From NCBI GenBank assembly GCA_021779635.1, contig JAJYAH010000029.1, forward strand, positions 1 to 20,720: a DNA stretch of 20,720 nucleotides, written 5' to 3'. Source of the stretch: Pseudomonadota bacterium (lineage in GTDB: Bacteria; Pseudomonadota; Alphaproteobacteria; Rhizobiales; Xanthobacteraceae). Under the pieces are notes generated by a model. The model was not told the origin of the DNA and searched no databases. It saw only the letters and a list, made by a program, of their open reading frames with translations. Position 1 is the stretch's first letter. Each line of letters begins with the position of its first letter. Positions 8,246 through 17,265 of this stretch are shown one piece after another. The position numbers and the translations under genes are program-made.

Positions 8246-10657
8246 TCAGTGCTCGCGCGAAGCGATTGCCTCGCCATATGGCCACTTCCAGTCCCTGATT
8301 TGCGGCATGTCCTCACCGTGCCGGCGGACATAGCGCGTATGCTCGATCAATGCGTCGCGAAATTGCTGCTTGATGTGAGCTGCAGCGACGCCGAGACCGG
8401 GCACCCGTTCGATCACCTCGATTGCCAGATGAAAGCGGTCGAGTTCGTTCAGGACGACCATATCGAATGGCGTCGTGGTTGTACCTTCTTCCTCGAAGCC
8501 ACGCACATGCATTCCGGCGTGGTTGGTTCGGTTATAGGTCAGACGATGGATCAGGTAGGGATAGCCGTGATAGGCGAAGATCACCGGCTTGTCGCAGGTA
8601 AACATCCCGTCAAAATCGCGGTCGCTGAGACCATGCGGATGCTGATCCTTCGGCTGCAGCGTCATGAGGTCGACCACATTGACGACACGAATCCTCAGGT
8701 CGGGCAATGCCTTTCGCAACAGATCGACCGCGGCCAGGGTTTCGAGCGTCGGCACGTCTCCGGCACAAGCCATCACTACATCGGGTTCAAGGCCCTCGGT
8801 TTCGGTGCCGGCCCAGGGCCAGATCCCGATGCCGGCGTCGCAATGGATAGCGGCCTGCTGCATGGTCAGCCATTGCGGTGAGGGCTGCTTGCCGGCAACG
8901 ATCAGGTTGATGCGATCGTAAGTCCGTAAACAATGGTCGGTGATCCAGAGCAGAGTGTTGGCATCCGGTGGAAAGTAGACGCGAACGATATCTGCCTTCT
9001 TGTTGACCACGAGGTCGACGAAGCCGGGATCCTGGTGGCTGAAGCCGTTGTGGTCCTGCCGCCAGACGTGCGACGTCAAAAGATAGTTGAGGGACGCGAT
9101 CGGGCGTCGCCAGGGGAGGCTACGCGAGACCTTCAGCCATTTGGCATGCTGGTTGAACATCGAGTCGACGATGTGAATAAAAGCCTCATAGCAGGAGAAA
9201 AAGCCGTGCCGGCCGGTCAGCAGATATCCCTCGAGCCAGCCCTGGCAAAGATGCTCGCTCAGGACCTCCATCACGCGGCCCTGCTGGGCCAAATGGACGT
9301 CATAGGGTTCGATGCGTTCCATCCAGACCCGATCGGTGACGTCGAATACCGCATCGAGGCGGTTTGACGCCGTCTCGTCCGGCCCCATGATACGGAAATT
9401 TCGCGCCTCGGCGTTCAGCGATACCACTTCGCGGAGGAATTGCCCCATGACTCGCGTTGCTTCGGCCTCGATGCTGCCGGGGCACGGCACTTTCACCGCA
9501 TAGGCGTGGAAGTCGGGCAATTTGAGCTCGCGTTTCAGCAAGCCGCCATTGGCGTGCGGATTGGCGCCCATGCGACGGCTGCCAATTGGGGCAAGCGCCT
9601 GCAGTTCGTCGCGCAACCGGCCATTCTCGTCGAACAGCGTTTCCGGCTGATAGCTTCGCATCCACTGCTCGAGCAGTTCCAGATGGTTTGGATTGCCGCG
9701 AGGGTTGGCGATTGGCACCTGATGGGCGCGCCAGAAACCTTCGACCTTCAAGCCATCGACTTCCTTGGGACCGGTCCAGCCCTTGGGACTTCGCAGCACG
9801 ATCATCGGCCATTTCGGACGCTCGCTCGTCGCGCGGCCGTCCCGCGCCGATGTCTGGATGGCGCGGATCTTGTCCAGCGCGCTGTCAAGCGTCGTTGCCA
9901 TCAGGCCATGCATCGTGGCGGGATCGTCGCCTTCGACGAACAACGGCTCGTGGCCATAGCCTAGAAACAAATTTCGTACTTCGTCGTCGCTCATACGGCC
10001 GATGACCGTCGGATTGGCGATCTTGTAGCCATTGAGGTGCAGGATCGGCAGGACAGCACCGTCATGTGCCGGATTCAGGAACTTGTTGGAATGCCATGAA
10101 GCGGCGAGGGGACCGGTTTCGGCCTCGCCGTCGCCGACCACGCACGCACAGATCAGATCGGGATTGTCGAGTGCTGCGCCATACGCGTGCACGAGCGCGT
10201 AGCCGAGTTCGCCGCCCTCGTTGATGGAACCAGGCGTTTCGGGGGCCGCGTGGCTCGGAATGCCGCCGGGAAACGAGAACTGACGAAACAGTCTGTGCAG
10301 GCCATCGGCATCGCGGCCGATATCGGGATAGATTTCGCTGTAGGTGCCCTCAAGATAGGTATTCGCGACCATGCCCGGCCCGCCATGGCCCGGGCCGCAG
10401 ACGTAGATCATGTTGAGGTCGCGCGCGCGGATCACGCGGTTAAGGTGGGCATAGACAAAATTCAGTCCCGGCGTGGTCCCCCAATGTCCGAGCAGACGAG
10501 GCTTGATGTGTTCGGGCCGGAGGGGTTGGCGGAGAAGGGGATTGTCGAGCAGGTATATCTGACCAACCGACAGGTAATTGGCGGCACGCCAGTAACGATC
10601 GAGCAGGTCGAAATCGTCGGTGCTTGCCTCGCTCTCGTTTGCGCCCGTCTCTTGCAT
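8246..10657 (-). CDS. xfp: Phosphoketolase (xylulose-5-phosphate/fructose-6-phosphate)
   Basis: A thiamine-diphosphate enzyme that splits xylulose 5-phosphate (and possibly fructose 6-phosphate) with phosphate to give acetyl phosphate plus a sugar phosphate. The 803 residues match the family (about 790-830). Visible motifs: [37 protein letters not shown], and [19 protein letters not shown] followed by [12 protein letters not shown] (cofactor and metal binding), then the central [18 protein letters not shown] and the C-terminal domain with KQPSPQWL and [21 protein letters not shown] 10657 is supported by GGAGGT six bases upstream; an earlier ATG at 10705 has no ribosome site. With AckA downstream it gives one ATP per acetyl phosphate without oxygen. 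The operon promoter is probably the box at 10833-10846. Confidence 0.97.
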   Translation of the reverse strand: MQETGANESEASTDDFDLLDRYWRAANYLSVGQIYLLDNPLLRQPLRPEHIKPRLLGHWGTTPGLNFVYAHLNRVIRARDLNMIYVCGPGHGGPGMVANTYLEGTYSEIYPDIGRDADGLHRLFRQFSFPGGIPSHAAPETPGSINEGGELGYALVHAYGAALDNPDLICACVVGDGEAETGPLAASWHSNKFLNPAHDGAVLPILHLNGYKIANPTVIGRMSDDEVRNLFLGYGHEPLFVEGDDPATMHGLMATTLDSALDKIRAIQTSARDGRATSERPKWPMIVLRSPKGWTGPKEVDGLKVEGFWRAHQVPIANPRGNPNHLELLEQWMRSYQPETLFDENGRLRDELQALAPIGSRRMGANPHANGGLLKRELKLPDFHAYAVKVPCPGSIEAEATRVMGQFLREVVSLNAEARNFRIMGPDETASNRLDAVFDVTDRVWMERIEPYDVHLAQQGRVMEVLSEHLCQGWLEGYLLTGRHGFFSCYEAFIHIVDSMFNQHAKWLKVSRSLPWRRPIASLNYLLTSHVWRQDHNGFSHQDPGFVDLVVNKKADIVRVYFPPDANTLLWITDHCLRTYDRINLIVAGKQPSPQWLTMQQAAIHCDAGIGIWPWAGTETEGLEPDVVMACAGDVPTLETLAAVDLLRKALPDLRIRVVNVVDLMTLQPKDQHPHGLSDRDFDGMFTCDKPVIFAYHGYPYLIHRLTYNRTNHAGMHVRGFEEEGTTTTPFDMVVLNELDRFHLAIEVIERVPGLGVAAAHIKQQFRDALIEHTRYVRRHGEDMPQIRDWKWPYGEAIASREH

Positions 10658-10803
10658 GCTAACACCTCCGGGAATGGACCGTAAAGAAACACGCGTGAGG
10701 TCCAATCGATCCGTCGCACCCGTGAAATCAAGTTAGGATCAAGAACGTGCGTAGATCGCATCACCAATGCCTTCTTTGGCTGTGGATCACAACCCGATCA
10801 GAA

Positions 10804-10846
10804 ATTATTGGCGGTTTAGCCGGGCGAACGGCTTGATCTGTCTCAA
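10804..10846 (-). promoter_or_regulatory. FixK-like box plus -10 element for the xfp operon
   Basis: TTGATCTGTCTCAA at 10833-10846 has perfect TTGA/TCAA half-sites, though the inner base of the right arm departs from ATCAA. On the minus strand AATAAT (+ strand 10804-10809) lies 33 bp from the box centre, close to ideal for activation from -41.5. It predicts a start near 10798 and a leader of about 140 bases before xfp. In the plus direction the same spacing falls at 10871, on the ribosome site of the hemN-leading ORF, where no -10 is visible. I therefore assign the box first to xfp. Confidence 0.55.
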
Positions 10847-10852
10847 ACCGCC
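10810..10852. repeat. Inverted repeat enclosing the FixK-like box
   Basis: GGCGGTTT (10810-10817) and AAACCGCC (10845-10852) are perfect complements 27 bases apart. Inside lies a second small inverted repeat, AGCCG-GGCGAA-CGGCT. The FixK-like box overlaps the right arm. It could be chance in GC-rich DNA, or a further operator over the divergent promoters. Confidence 0.4.
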
Positions 10853-10879
10853 TGTTTTTCGAGCTTGGAGGTCCTTTGG

Positions 10880-11011
10880 ATGCCCAAATTCACAGCCGGA
10901 TTTGCGCGAGCGCAAAGTCGGTCCTTTCCGTCGAGGGTAATAAAAGCCGGTTTGAGGCGACAGAAGCCCGGTCGACAGCAGTTCAATCCATTCGGGAACG
11001 ATACGAAATGA
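10880..11011 (+). CDS. Possible 43-residue basic leader ORF coupled to hemN
   Basis: ATG 10880 has an ideal ribosome site, GGAGGT at 10867-10872 with seven bases of spacing. The frame runs 43 codons and stops at TGA 11009-11011, overlapping the hemN ATG (11008) as ATGA. The product begins MPKFTAGFARAQSR, is rich in Arg, Lys and Gln, and has no membrane segment. I do not recognise it. The arrangement implies translational coupling. Against it: if the box at 10833 activates hemN from -41.5, the transcript would start at 10881 and miss this ATG, so an upstream promoter would be needed. The same stretch in the hemN frame, open from a TTG at 10876, is the competing explanation. Confidence 0.4.
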   Translation: MPKFTAGFARAQSRSFPSRVIKAGLRRQKPGRQQFNPFGNDTK

Positions 11012-12360
11012 GGCCAGATCTCGCGGTTTGCTATGGACTGGAAAGGTTACCGAGATATACGAGCTACCCCACCGCACCGCATTTCTCAGCCGAGATCGGT
11101 CCGGACACCTACGCCGAATGGCTGAAGGCGATTCCGCAGCACGCCGCGACGTCACTGTATCTTCACATTCCGTTCTGCCGCTCGATGTGCTGGTATTGCG
11201 GCTGTCACACCTCGGTCGTTCGGCGCGAAGAGCCGGTCGCCTCATACGCCTCGGCCCTGAGCTGCGAAATCGAGCTGGTATCGAGTCAAATTGATCGGCA
11301 GATCCGGGTTGACCATATCCACTTTGGTGGTGGAACGCCGACGATCGTGGCGCCCGATACATTCGCGGATCTGATGGGAGCGATCAGGCGCTCGTTCGCT
11401 GTCGTTCCCTCCGCCGAAATCGCCATCGAGATCGACCCGCGCACGCTTACGGACGCGATGGTCGGTGCGCTGGCCCATGGTGGCGTCAATCGGGCGAGCC
11501 TTGGTGTGCAGAGCTGCGATCCGATCGTCCAGCGCGCCATCAATCGGGTACAAAGCTTCGACGAGACCGCTGCGGCGATCACAAATCTTCGACGCGCTGG
11601 CATCCGCGGCGTCAATTTCGATCTGATCTATGGACTGCCGCATCAAACAGTCGCATCGTGTCTCGATACAGTTCGCCGCTGCATCGGGCTCCGTCCCGAC
11701 CGCTTCTCGGTCTTCGGCTATGCGCACGTCCCCACATTCAAAAAGCATCAGCGCAAGATAAACGAGGCATGGCTCCCGGGCAGCCTGGAGCGCCACGAAC
11801 AGTCCGATGCGATGACGAATGCGCTGAAGGAAGCCGGATATGTCCAGATCGGACTCGATCATTTCGCCCTTCCCGACGATGCAATGGTTGCATCACTGCG
11901 GAACGGTACGCTTCACAGGAACTTCCAGGGGTACACCACCGACGCCAGCAATATCTTGCTGGGCTTCGGCGCCAGCGCCATCGGACGTCTACCGCACGGA
12001 TATGTTCAGAACGAAGTCAGTACCCGTGCCTACCTGAAATCGATCGCCGACGGCAAGTTGGCGACCATTAGGGGATACGCGCTAACCGACGATGATCGCC
12101 TGCGCGCCGACATCATCGAACGCATCATGTGCGATTTCGGCGTCGATCTCGATCAAATTTGCATGCGACACCGATCGACGCCGGAAACAATACTGAAAGG
12201 GTCGCCCCGGTTAAGCAAACTCATTTCCGATGGCGTCGTCCGGCTCGACGGAACCTCGCTCAATTTGGCAGAAGACTCGCGATTTCTCGTCCGTAGTCTG
12301 GCAGCCGCTTTCGACGCGTATCTGGAGGGTTCGAAGCAACTCCACAGCCGGGCCGTTTAG
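11008..12360 (+). CDS. hemN: Oxygen-independent coproporphyrinogen III oxidase (radical SAM)
   Basis: Catalyses the oxidative decarboxylation of coproporphyrinogen III to protoporphyrinogen IX without oxygen, in the cytoplasm. The 450 residues from ATG 11008 fit the family (E. coli enzyme near 457). Motifs: RLPRYTSYPTAPHF near the N-terminus, the radical-SAM/iron-sulfur cluster CRSMCWYCGC (C-x3-C-x2-C-x-C) near residue 60, HFGGGTPT, and GVNFDLIYGLPHQT. ATG 11008 is chosen because it places RYTSYPTAPHF about 16 residues in, as usual; starting from TTG 10876 would add an unrelated 44-residue extension. Its start overlaps the stop of a small upstream ORF. Haem made without oxygen suits the cytochrome-like protein and the fermentative neighbours. 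Confidence 0.95.
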   Translation: MRPDLAVCYGLERLPRYTSYPTAPHFSAEIGPDTYAEWLKAIPQHAATSLYLHIPFCRSMCWYCGCHTSVVRREEPVASYASALSCEIELVSSQIDRQIRVDHIHFGGGTPTIVAPDTFADLMGAIRRSFAVVPSAEIAIEIDPRTLTDAMVGALAHGGVNRASLGVQSCDPIVQRAINRVQSFDETAAAITNLRRAGIRGVNFDLIYGLPHQTVASCLDTVRRCIGLRPDRFSVFGYAHVPTFKKHQRKINEAWLPGSLERHEQSDAMTNALKEAGYVQIGLDHFALPDDAMVASLRNGTLHRNFQGYTTDASNILLGFGASAIGRLPHGYVQNEVSTRAYLKSIADGKLATIRGYALTDDDRLRADIIERIMCDFGVDLDQICMRHRSTPETILKGSPRLSKLISDGVVRLDGTSLNLAEDSRFLVRSLAAAFDAYLEGSKQLHSRAV

Positions 12361-12385
12361 ACCAATCGGTGAGGCCTGCCGGCGA

Positions 12386-13534
12386 TCAAAATAGCTGAGG
12401 ATCGCGGGCTGCCAATTTGGCGGCCCGGGTTAACGCCGTTGCAGCGACGATCATGAAGCCAATTCCTGCAATGCTGACGACAATCTGTATGAGCAACGCG
12501 CCCGACATGTTCATCAGGACAACGTGGCCCATGAACGAAAGCAAGACGCTCAAACAAAAGATAGCCAGCGAGTTTTCACCGCAACGAACTGCTGCGGTCG
12601 TCCACAGCGAAGACGGTCCGCGCCAAGTTTGTGGCGTCAGCCTAGCCACGACCAGCGCAAGTGCTAAAAAGTGCAGAAGTCGCAGAGGATCGAGATTGCT
12701 CTTGTCGATAGGGTATATCAGCCGCGACAACATCTGGGGTAGAAAGGCTTCGAGCGCCTTCACCTGCCAGCTTAGCGCCACGGCCAAGCTGAATACGAGA
12801 TACATGATCGCGCACGCCAGCATGGCAGGCGATCGGATTAATGCCCGCAATCTCGCAGAATTTTCCTTTGCGTACCACATGCCGAACACGAAGAGCACCT
12901 GCCATGCAAGCGGGTTGAAGTACCATTCGCCGTGCGGCCAAGCCTGCAGGTTGATGCCAAAAATCTGTACGCAGATGTAAAGTATAACGGATGTGGCCAA
13001 GGCAATCCAGGTACTGGACGTAAAGAGCCATAGCAGGGCCGGAAAAGTAAGATGCAGAAGCACGAATAGCGGCAGGATGTCGGTGTTGACCGGCCTGTAC
13101 TGCATCAGGCTCGCGTGCAAAATCGCCGCGCCCGGATGTTCGAAGAATACCGCGGTATTTGTCTCGTCGAGGTAGCGCGCGTTGCCGAGATCTTGGACAA
13201 GTACGAGGCAAGCGATCAGCAGCAACAGAAACGCGACGTAGATTTGCCAGCTTCGCCGAACAGCATGGAGGCTCATGGCGAGCCATCCTTGCTTCTTCAA
13301 TACGTCGCGATATGCGATCATGCAGGTGTAGCCAGAAATGAAGACGAACACCTCGGTCGCGTCGCTAAACCCGTAGTTGCGGAGAGTTAGCCAGCTAACG
13401 ATGTTGTCAGGCACGTGGTCAAGGAAGACAAACCAAAGAGCCAGCCCCCGGCAGGCATCCAGCCGAAGGTCACGGTGAACGCCGCCGAATTGAAACGATC
13501 GCGACTTAATTTCTGGCTCGAATTGCACGTTCAC
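12386..13534 (-). CDS. opgC: OpgC-family acyltransferase-like membrane protein
   Basis: A 382-residue integral membrane protein of the OpgC family, which in known cases transfers succinyl groups to osmoregulated periplasmic glucans. The N-terminal motif RDLRLDACRGLALWFVFLDH is typical, followed by FSDATEVFVFISGYTCMIAY and about ten hydrophobic helices. The start is GTG 13534; no strong ribosome site is visible and an in-frame stop lies a short way upstream. It converges on hemN with a 25-base gap. It follows the protease gene on the same strand with a 112-base gap, but I see no FixK box directly before it. Confidence 0.88.
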   Translation of the reverse strand: MNVQFEPEIKSRSFQFGGVHRDLRLDACRGLALWFVFLDHVPDNIVSWLTLRNYGFSDATEVFVFISGYTCMIAYRDVLKKQGWLAMSLHAVRRSWQIYVAFLLLLIACLVLVQDLGNARYLDETNTAVFFEHPGAAILHASLMQYRPVNTDILPLFVLLHLTFPALLWLFTSSTWIALATSVILYICVQIFGINLQAWPHGEWYFNPLAWQVLFVFGMWYAKENSARLRALIRSPAMLACAIMYLVFSLAVALSWQVKALEAFLPQMLSRLIYPIDKSNLDPLRLLHFLALALVVARLTPQTWRGPSSLWTTAAVRCGENSLAIFCLSVLLSFMGHVVLMNMSGALLIQIVVSIAGIGFMIVAATALTRAAKLAARDPQLF

Positions 13535-13646
13535 GATGCCATCGACTTTCAGTCGCGCTCCAATAAAGCAAATAAGCTACGCCTGAGCATGATGCGAAAT
13601 CTTCACTTTATGTTCGCTATTCGAAGAACAGATCGGGCATTTCGAC

Positions 13647-14561
13647 TCAGCCTCGCTCCCTGGCGCGCCTCGCCTCGCCGTACTTCACAGCGCGATCGAC
13701 GGCCTCGCGCACCTTGTTGACCGGAATCGCAAAGCCAATCCCGACGTTGCTCCCCGTCGGACTGGTGCTCGCGGTGGCAATTCCAACAAGTTCTCCGCGC
13801 AGATTCACGAGCGGACCACCCGAGTTACCCGGATTGAGAGATGCATCGGTCTGAATAAAGTCCTGGTCGCCTTCAATGTGGAGACTCGAGCGATGCAATG
13901 CGCTTACGATTCCATGGGTGACGGTCGTTCCCTTGCCGAAGGGATTGCCGACGGCGATAAGATAGTCCCCGACTTCGAGCGTGTCGGAATCTCCCATCGG
14001 CAGCGCCACAAGATCGGCAGCAGCGATCCCTATCACCGCAATGTCCGTTGCCGGATCGGCATCAATGCGAGAACTCTCAATACGCCGACCGTCGGCAAGG
14101 GTAACCGAGATATCATCAGCATGCTCGATCACATGGCTGTTCGTGACAATGAGCCCCTGTTGGGCATCGACGACGACGCCGGAAGCCTTGATCTCGCGAT
14201 CCGTAGAATTGCACGGGGCATCGGGAAATTGGCGTGACTCAGGATCGATAAACAGGGGTTCCTGCACGGGAGCTCTTATTCTAACCGTAATGCTGACCAC
14301 GCTTGGAAGTACCTTCCTGACAAGCGGCGCGAGCGTTGGAGGCGCCGATGTTTCAGCGACGGCGCCTGGCAGCTGAGCCCAGCCGGCTGTGGTGAAGGGA
14401 TCGAGGAGTAACAGTGCGAATATCAGGTAAATGGTCCGGTTACCGCGTCGGCAGCTTGTCCGGGTCGCGGGGCTTGTGCAGAAGCTGGCATAGTTCGACA
14501 TGATTTGCGGTGCCGTCCGTACCGGCAGACGAAAAAAATGCCAACGATCTCGGCTAAACAT
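13647..14561 (-). CDS. Periplasmic trypsin-like serine protease without PDZ domain (DegP/HtrA-like)
   Basis: A 304-residue exported S1C protease. A hydrophobic stretch at about residues 43-63 (TIYLIFALLLLDPF...) acts as signal peptide or anchor after an unusually long N-region. The catalytic triad is visible: His in IVTNSHVIEH, Asp in PATDIAVIGI, Ser in DASLNPGNSGGPL. The protein ends right after the protease fold (GFAIPVNKVREAV), so the one or two PDZ domains of DegP, DegQ or DegS are absent. ATG 14561 is preceded by AAGGA; the inner ATG 14501 has no such site. A perfect FixK/FNR palindrome lies 51 bases upstream. It probably deals with damaged envelope proteins under low oxygen; substrates are unknown. 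Confidence 0.88.
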   Translation of the reverse strand: MFSRDRWHFFRLPVRTAPQIMSNYASFCTSPATRTSCRRGNRTIYLIFALLLLDPFTTAGWAQLPGAVAETSAPPTLAPLVRKVLPSVVSITVRIRAPVQEPLFIDPESRQFPDAPCNSTDREIKASGVVVDAQQGLIVTNSHVIEHADDISVTLADGRRIESSRIDADPATDIAVIGIAAADLVALPMGDSDTLEVGDYLIAVGNPFGKGTTVTHGIVSALHRSSLHIEGDQDFIQTDASLNPGNSGGPLVNLRGELVGIATASTSPTGSNVGIGFAIPVNKVREAVDRAVKYGEARRARERG

Positions 14562-14611
14562 CGCTCACGTCCTTCAATGGACAACGGCTAAAGGAAAAGC
14601 CGCGCAATGGC

Positions 14612-14625
14612 TTGATCGAGATCAA
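14612..14625 (-). promoter_or_regulatory. Perfect FixK/FNR palindrome TTGAT-CGAG-ATCAA
   Basis: An exact TTGATNNNNATCAA palindrome. Its centre lies 57 bp upstream of the protease ATG; at -41.5 the transcript would begin near 14577, leaving a leader of about 16 bases with the AAGGA ribosome site inside. No good -10 is obvious. Confidence 0.75.
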
Positions 14626-14872
14626 CCCGGGATCGTCGCGGAGAAATGTCAGTCGCTCTGATGGCGCGATCTCGTGAAGGCCGACCGGCAGAAATCTCAC
14701 GCGCCGGCGGCCATCGGCGCCAGCCTCTCTCTACGGCAATTGCAGGCGCCGCTTCACGGTCCGAACTGACGCTTGTGGGACTTGCGTTTTATGGAAGCAT
14801 GTCGTGGATCAATCTTCGGCAGCGCTTGCCTTGACACGGAGGCCGGCGCGCGGTGCGGAAGCATATGCCGGC
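14626..14872. other. Intergenic stretch with no supported gene
   Basis: Between the protease promoter and the end of lon I find no ORF with a ribosome site and protein-like content. The one plus-strand ORF here (ATG 14646, 62 codons) has GGAG only two bases from its ATG and an Arg/Ser/Ala-rich shadow composition. No clear terminator for lon was seen; GCCGGC appears twice near 14843-14874 but is self-palindromic and not followed by a T-run. Confidence 0.5.
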
Positions 14873-17257
14873 TCATCTGACAGCCGCGGGCGCCTGCGTA
14901 CTCTTTTCGAACGCTGCAGCGATCGCATCGTCAACCCGCTCGAGCCAGATGAACTCCAATTTGTCGCGGGCACCCTGTGGGATTTCATCAAAATCCCGGC
15001 GATTTCGCGCAGGCAGCATCACTCTGGTGAGGCCGGCCGCCGCGGCTGCGACGACCTTCTCCTTGATGCCCCCAACGGGCAGCACAAGACCGCGCAGCGA
15101 GATTTCGCCTGTCATGGCCGTGTCGCTCCTGACCGTGCGGTTGGTGAGCAAGGAGGCCAGCGCTGTAAACATCGCAACTCCCGCGCTCGGTCCGTCTTTC
15201 GGCGTGGCGCCGGCGGGCACATGGACGTGGATGTCGCTTTTTTCAAATACCGAGGCATCGATACCGAGCTGCGAGATGCGGCTTTTAACCAACGTCAGCG
15301 CCGCCTGTGCACTCTCGCGCATTACCTCGCCGAGTTGACCCGTCAGGATCAACGCTCCCTTTCCGGGAATACGAGTAGCCTCGATGAAAAGAATGTCGCC
15401 TCCGACGGGCGTCCATGCCAATCCGGTTGCGACACCGGGAATACTGGTGCGCATCGCGATCTCGTTCTCGAAACGGGGTTGACCGAGAACGGCACTGAGA
15501 TCCTTTGCAGCAACGACAACCCGATTTGAACTGCCGTCGGCGATCTGCACCGCGGCGTGACGGAACACCTTGCCGATTTCCCGCTCGAGAGCACGAACGC
15601 CGGCCTCGCGGGTATATCCCTTGATCATCAGCCTCAATGCTTCGACGTCAATCTCGGCTTGTTCCGGTTTCAGGCCGTTTGCCTCGAGTTGGCGGCGAAC
15701 CAGATACCGCCGCGCGATCTCAAGCTTTTCGTCTTCCGAATAGCCCGGCAGGCTTATGATCTCCATGCGGTCCAGCAACGGTCCTGGAATCGTATCCAGC
15801 ATATTGGCCGTGGCTATAAACGCGATCCGCGACAGGTCAAACGGCACGCCAAGGTAATTGTCGCGAAACGTCGAATTCTGCTCCGGATCGAGGACTTCAA
15901 GCATAGCCGCCGAGGGATCGCCCTGAATACCCCGGCCCATCTTGTCGATCTCGTCGAGCATCATGACGCAATTGCGTGATCCGGCCTTCTTGATAGCCTG
16001 AATGATATTCCCTGGCAGCGCACCGATATAGGTGCGTCGATGACCACGGATTTCCGCCTCATCGTGAACGCCACCCAGGCTGACACGGACAAACGGCCGG
16101 CCCATCGCTCGTGCGATCGACTGCCCCAGCGAGGTTTTTCCCACGCCGGGCGGGCCAACGAAGCACAGGATCGGCGCTTTGCCCTGCGGCGCCAATTTTC
16201 TAACCGCCAGATATTCGACGATCCGGCTCTTGATCTTCTCCAGGCCGAAATGATCCTCGTCGAGAATGCGACGCGCCTCCGAAATGTCGATTGCCTTCTC
16301 GGCCGGCGAACTCCATGGCAGCTCGATCAACCAGTCGAGATAGCTCCGGACCATGCCCGCTTCTGCGGCTGCCTCAGGCATTCGCTCGTAGCGCCGCACT
16401 TCCCTTCGCGCCTGGCTTTCTGCCTCGGCGGGCATCTGGGCCTTGGCAATAGCTTCATTCAACTCCGCGACTTCCTGCGACTTTCCATCGCCTTCTCCCA
16501 ATTGGCGCTGAATGGTCGCCATTTGCTCGCGAAGAATCGCCTCTCGTTGGCGTTCGTCGAACGTTGCCTTGGTCTTTTGGCCGATTTCGGCCGTCAACCG
16601 AAGCACTTCGAGCCGCTCGGCCAGATAGCGCGAGACCTTCTCCATGCGGAGTGACAGGTCGATCGTCTCCAAAATCTCCTGCTTCTCTTGTGGCTTGATG
16701 TCCATATAGGAGGTGGCGAGGTCGGCGAGGGCCGCGGGAGAGGTGACCGATTGAAACGCCCCGACGAGTTCGGGCGGCGCCTGAGGAAGCAATTGAATCG
16801 CTTCGATGGCTTGCTGTTGTAAATTGAGAAATCGTGCCTCTATCTCCGGTGAGCGTGTCGTGGGCTCCGGAATATGAAGAACCCGAGCCGCCAGGAACGG
16901 CGTGCCAGGAAGGAAGTCAAGAATGCGGGCGCGCTGGACGCCTTGGCAGATGATGTGATGGGTTTCGTCGGGCCCGGTAATGTAACGTACGATGTTGGCG
17001 ACGGTACAAATCCGGTTGAGGTCCTCAGGACCCGGATCGTTCACTTCGACGTTTCGCTGCAGCAGAATTCCGATCGGCCGCTGCTCGCGCAACGCTTGTT
17101 GGGCGGCAGCGATCGATTTCGGTCGAGCTATGGTGATCGGGGCCACCAAACCCGGAAACAGCACGGTATTGCGGACCGGGACAATAATAAGGGCGTCGGC
17201 GGGAATAGGGACGGACGCAGCCTCGGTCGCGGCGTGATCTTCACTATTTGGCGGCAT
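14873..17257 (-). CDS. lon: ATP-dependent protease Lon (accessory copy likely)
   Basis: A cytoplasmic AAA+ serine protease of 794 residues. N-terminal substrate-binding domain from LIIVPVRNTVLFPGLVAPI, coiled region near REAILREQMATIQRQLGE, ATPase domain with Walker A GPPGVGKTS and Walker B MMLDEIDK, and protease domain with catalytic Ser in GATPKDGPSAGVAMF and Lys in GGIKEKVVAA. ATG 17257 is chosen because GAGG sits six bases before it and it follows the hsp20 stop by eight bases; an earlier start at 17299 would overlap hsp20. Pairing with hsp20, away from clpX, suggests a stress-linked second Lon rather than the housekeeping one; that is inferred from context. Confidence 0.95.
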   Translation of the reverse strand: MPPNSEDHAATEAASVPIPADALIIVPVRNTVLFPGLVAPITIARPKSIAAAQQALREQRPIGILLQRNVEVNDPGPEDLNRICTVANIVRYITGPDETHHIICQGVQRARILDFLPGTPFLAARVLHIPEPTTRSPEIEARFLNLQQQAIEAIQLLPQAPPELVGAFQSVTSPAALADLATSYMDIKPQEKQEILETIDLSLRMEKVSRYLAERLEVLRLTAEIGQKTKATFDERQREAILREQMATIQRQLGEGDGKSQEVAELNEAIAKAQMPAEAESQARREVRRYERMPEAAAEAGMVRSYLDWLIELPWSSPAEKAIDISEARRILDEDHFGLEKIKSRIVEYLAVRKLAPQGKAPILCFVGPPGVGKTSLGQSIARAMGRPFVRVSLGGVHDEAEIRGHRRTYIGALPGNIIQAIKKAGSRNCVMMLDEIDKMGRGIQGDPSAAMLEVLDPEQNSTFRDNYLGVPFDLSRIAFIATANMLDTIPGPLLDRMEIISLPGYSEDEKLEIARRYLVRRQLEANGLKPEQAEIDVEALRLMIKGYTREAGVRALEREIGKVFRHAAVQIADGSSNRVVVAAKDLSAVLGQPRFENEIAMRTSIPGVATGLAWTPVGGDILFIEATRIPGKGALILTGQLGEVMRESAQAALTLVKSRISQLGIDASVFEKSDIHVHVPAGATPKDGPSAGVAMFTALASLLTNRTVRSDTAMTGEISLRGLVLPVGGIKEKVVAAAAAGLTRVMLPARNRRDFDEIPQGARDKLEFIWLERVDDAIAAAFEKSTQAPAAVR

Positions 17258-17265
17258 GACCATCC

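Noticed and set aside
10722..10745. Direct repeat ATCAAG-TTAGG-ATCAAG as a FixK site for xfp
   Set aside because: The half-sites are in tandem, not inverted, so they do not form the TTGA-N6-TCAA palindrome.
10781..10791. CRP-like site TGTGGATCACA upstream of xfp
   Set aside because: The arms are only three bases apart, not the six expected for a CRP site, and it is not placed well for either gene.
14646..14834. 62-codon plus-strand ORF after the perfect FixK box
   Set aside because: Its ribosome site is too close to the ATG and the residues are those of random GC-rich sequence; the box fits the protease gene instead.
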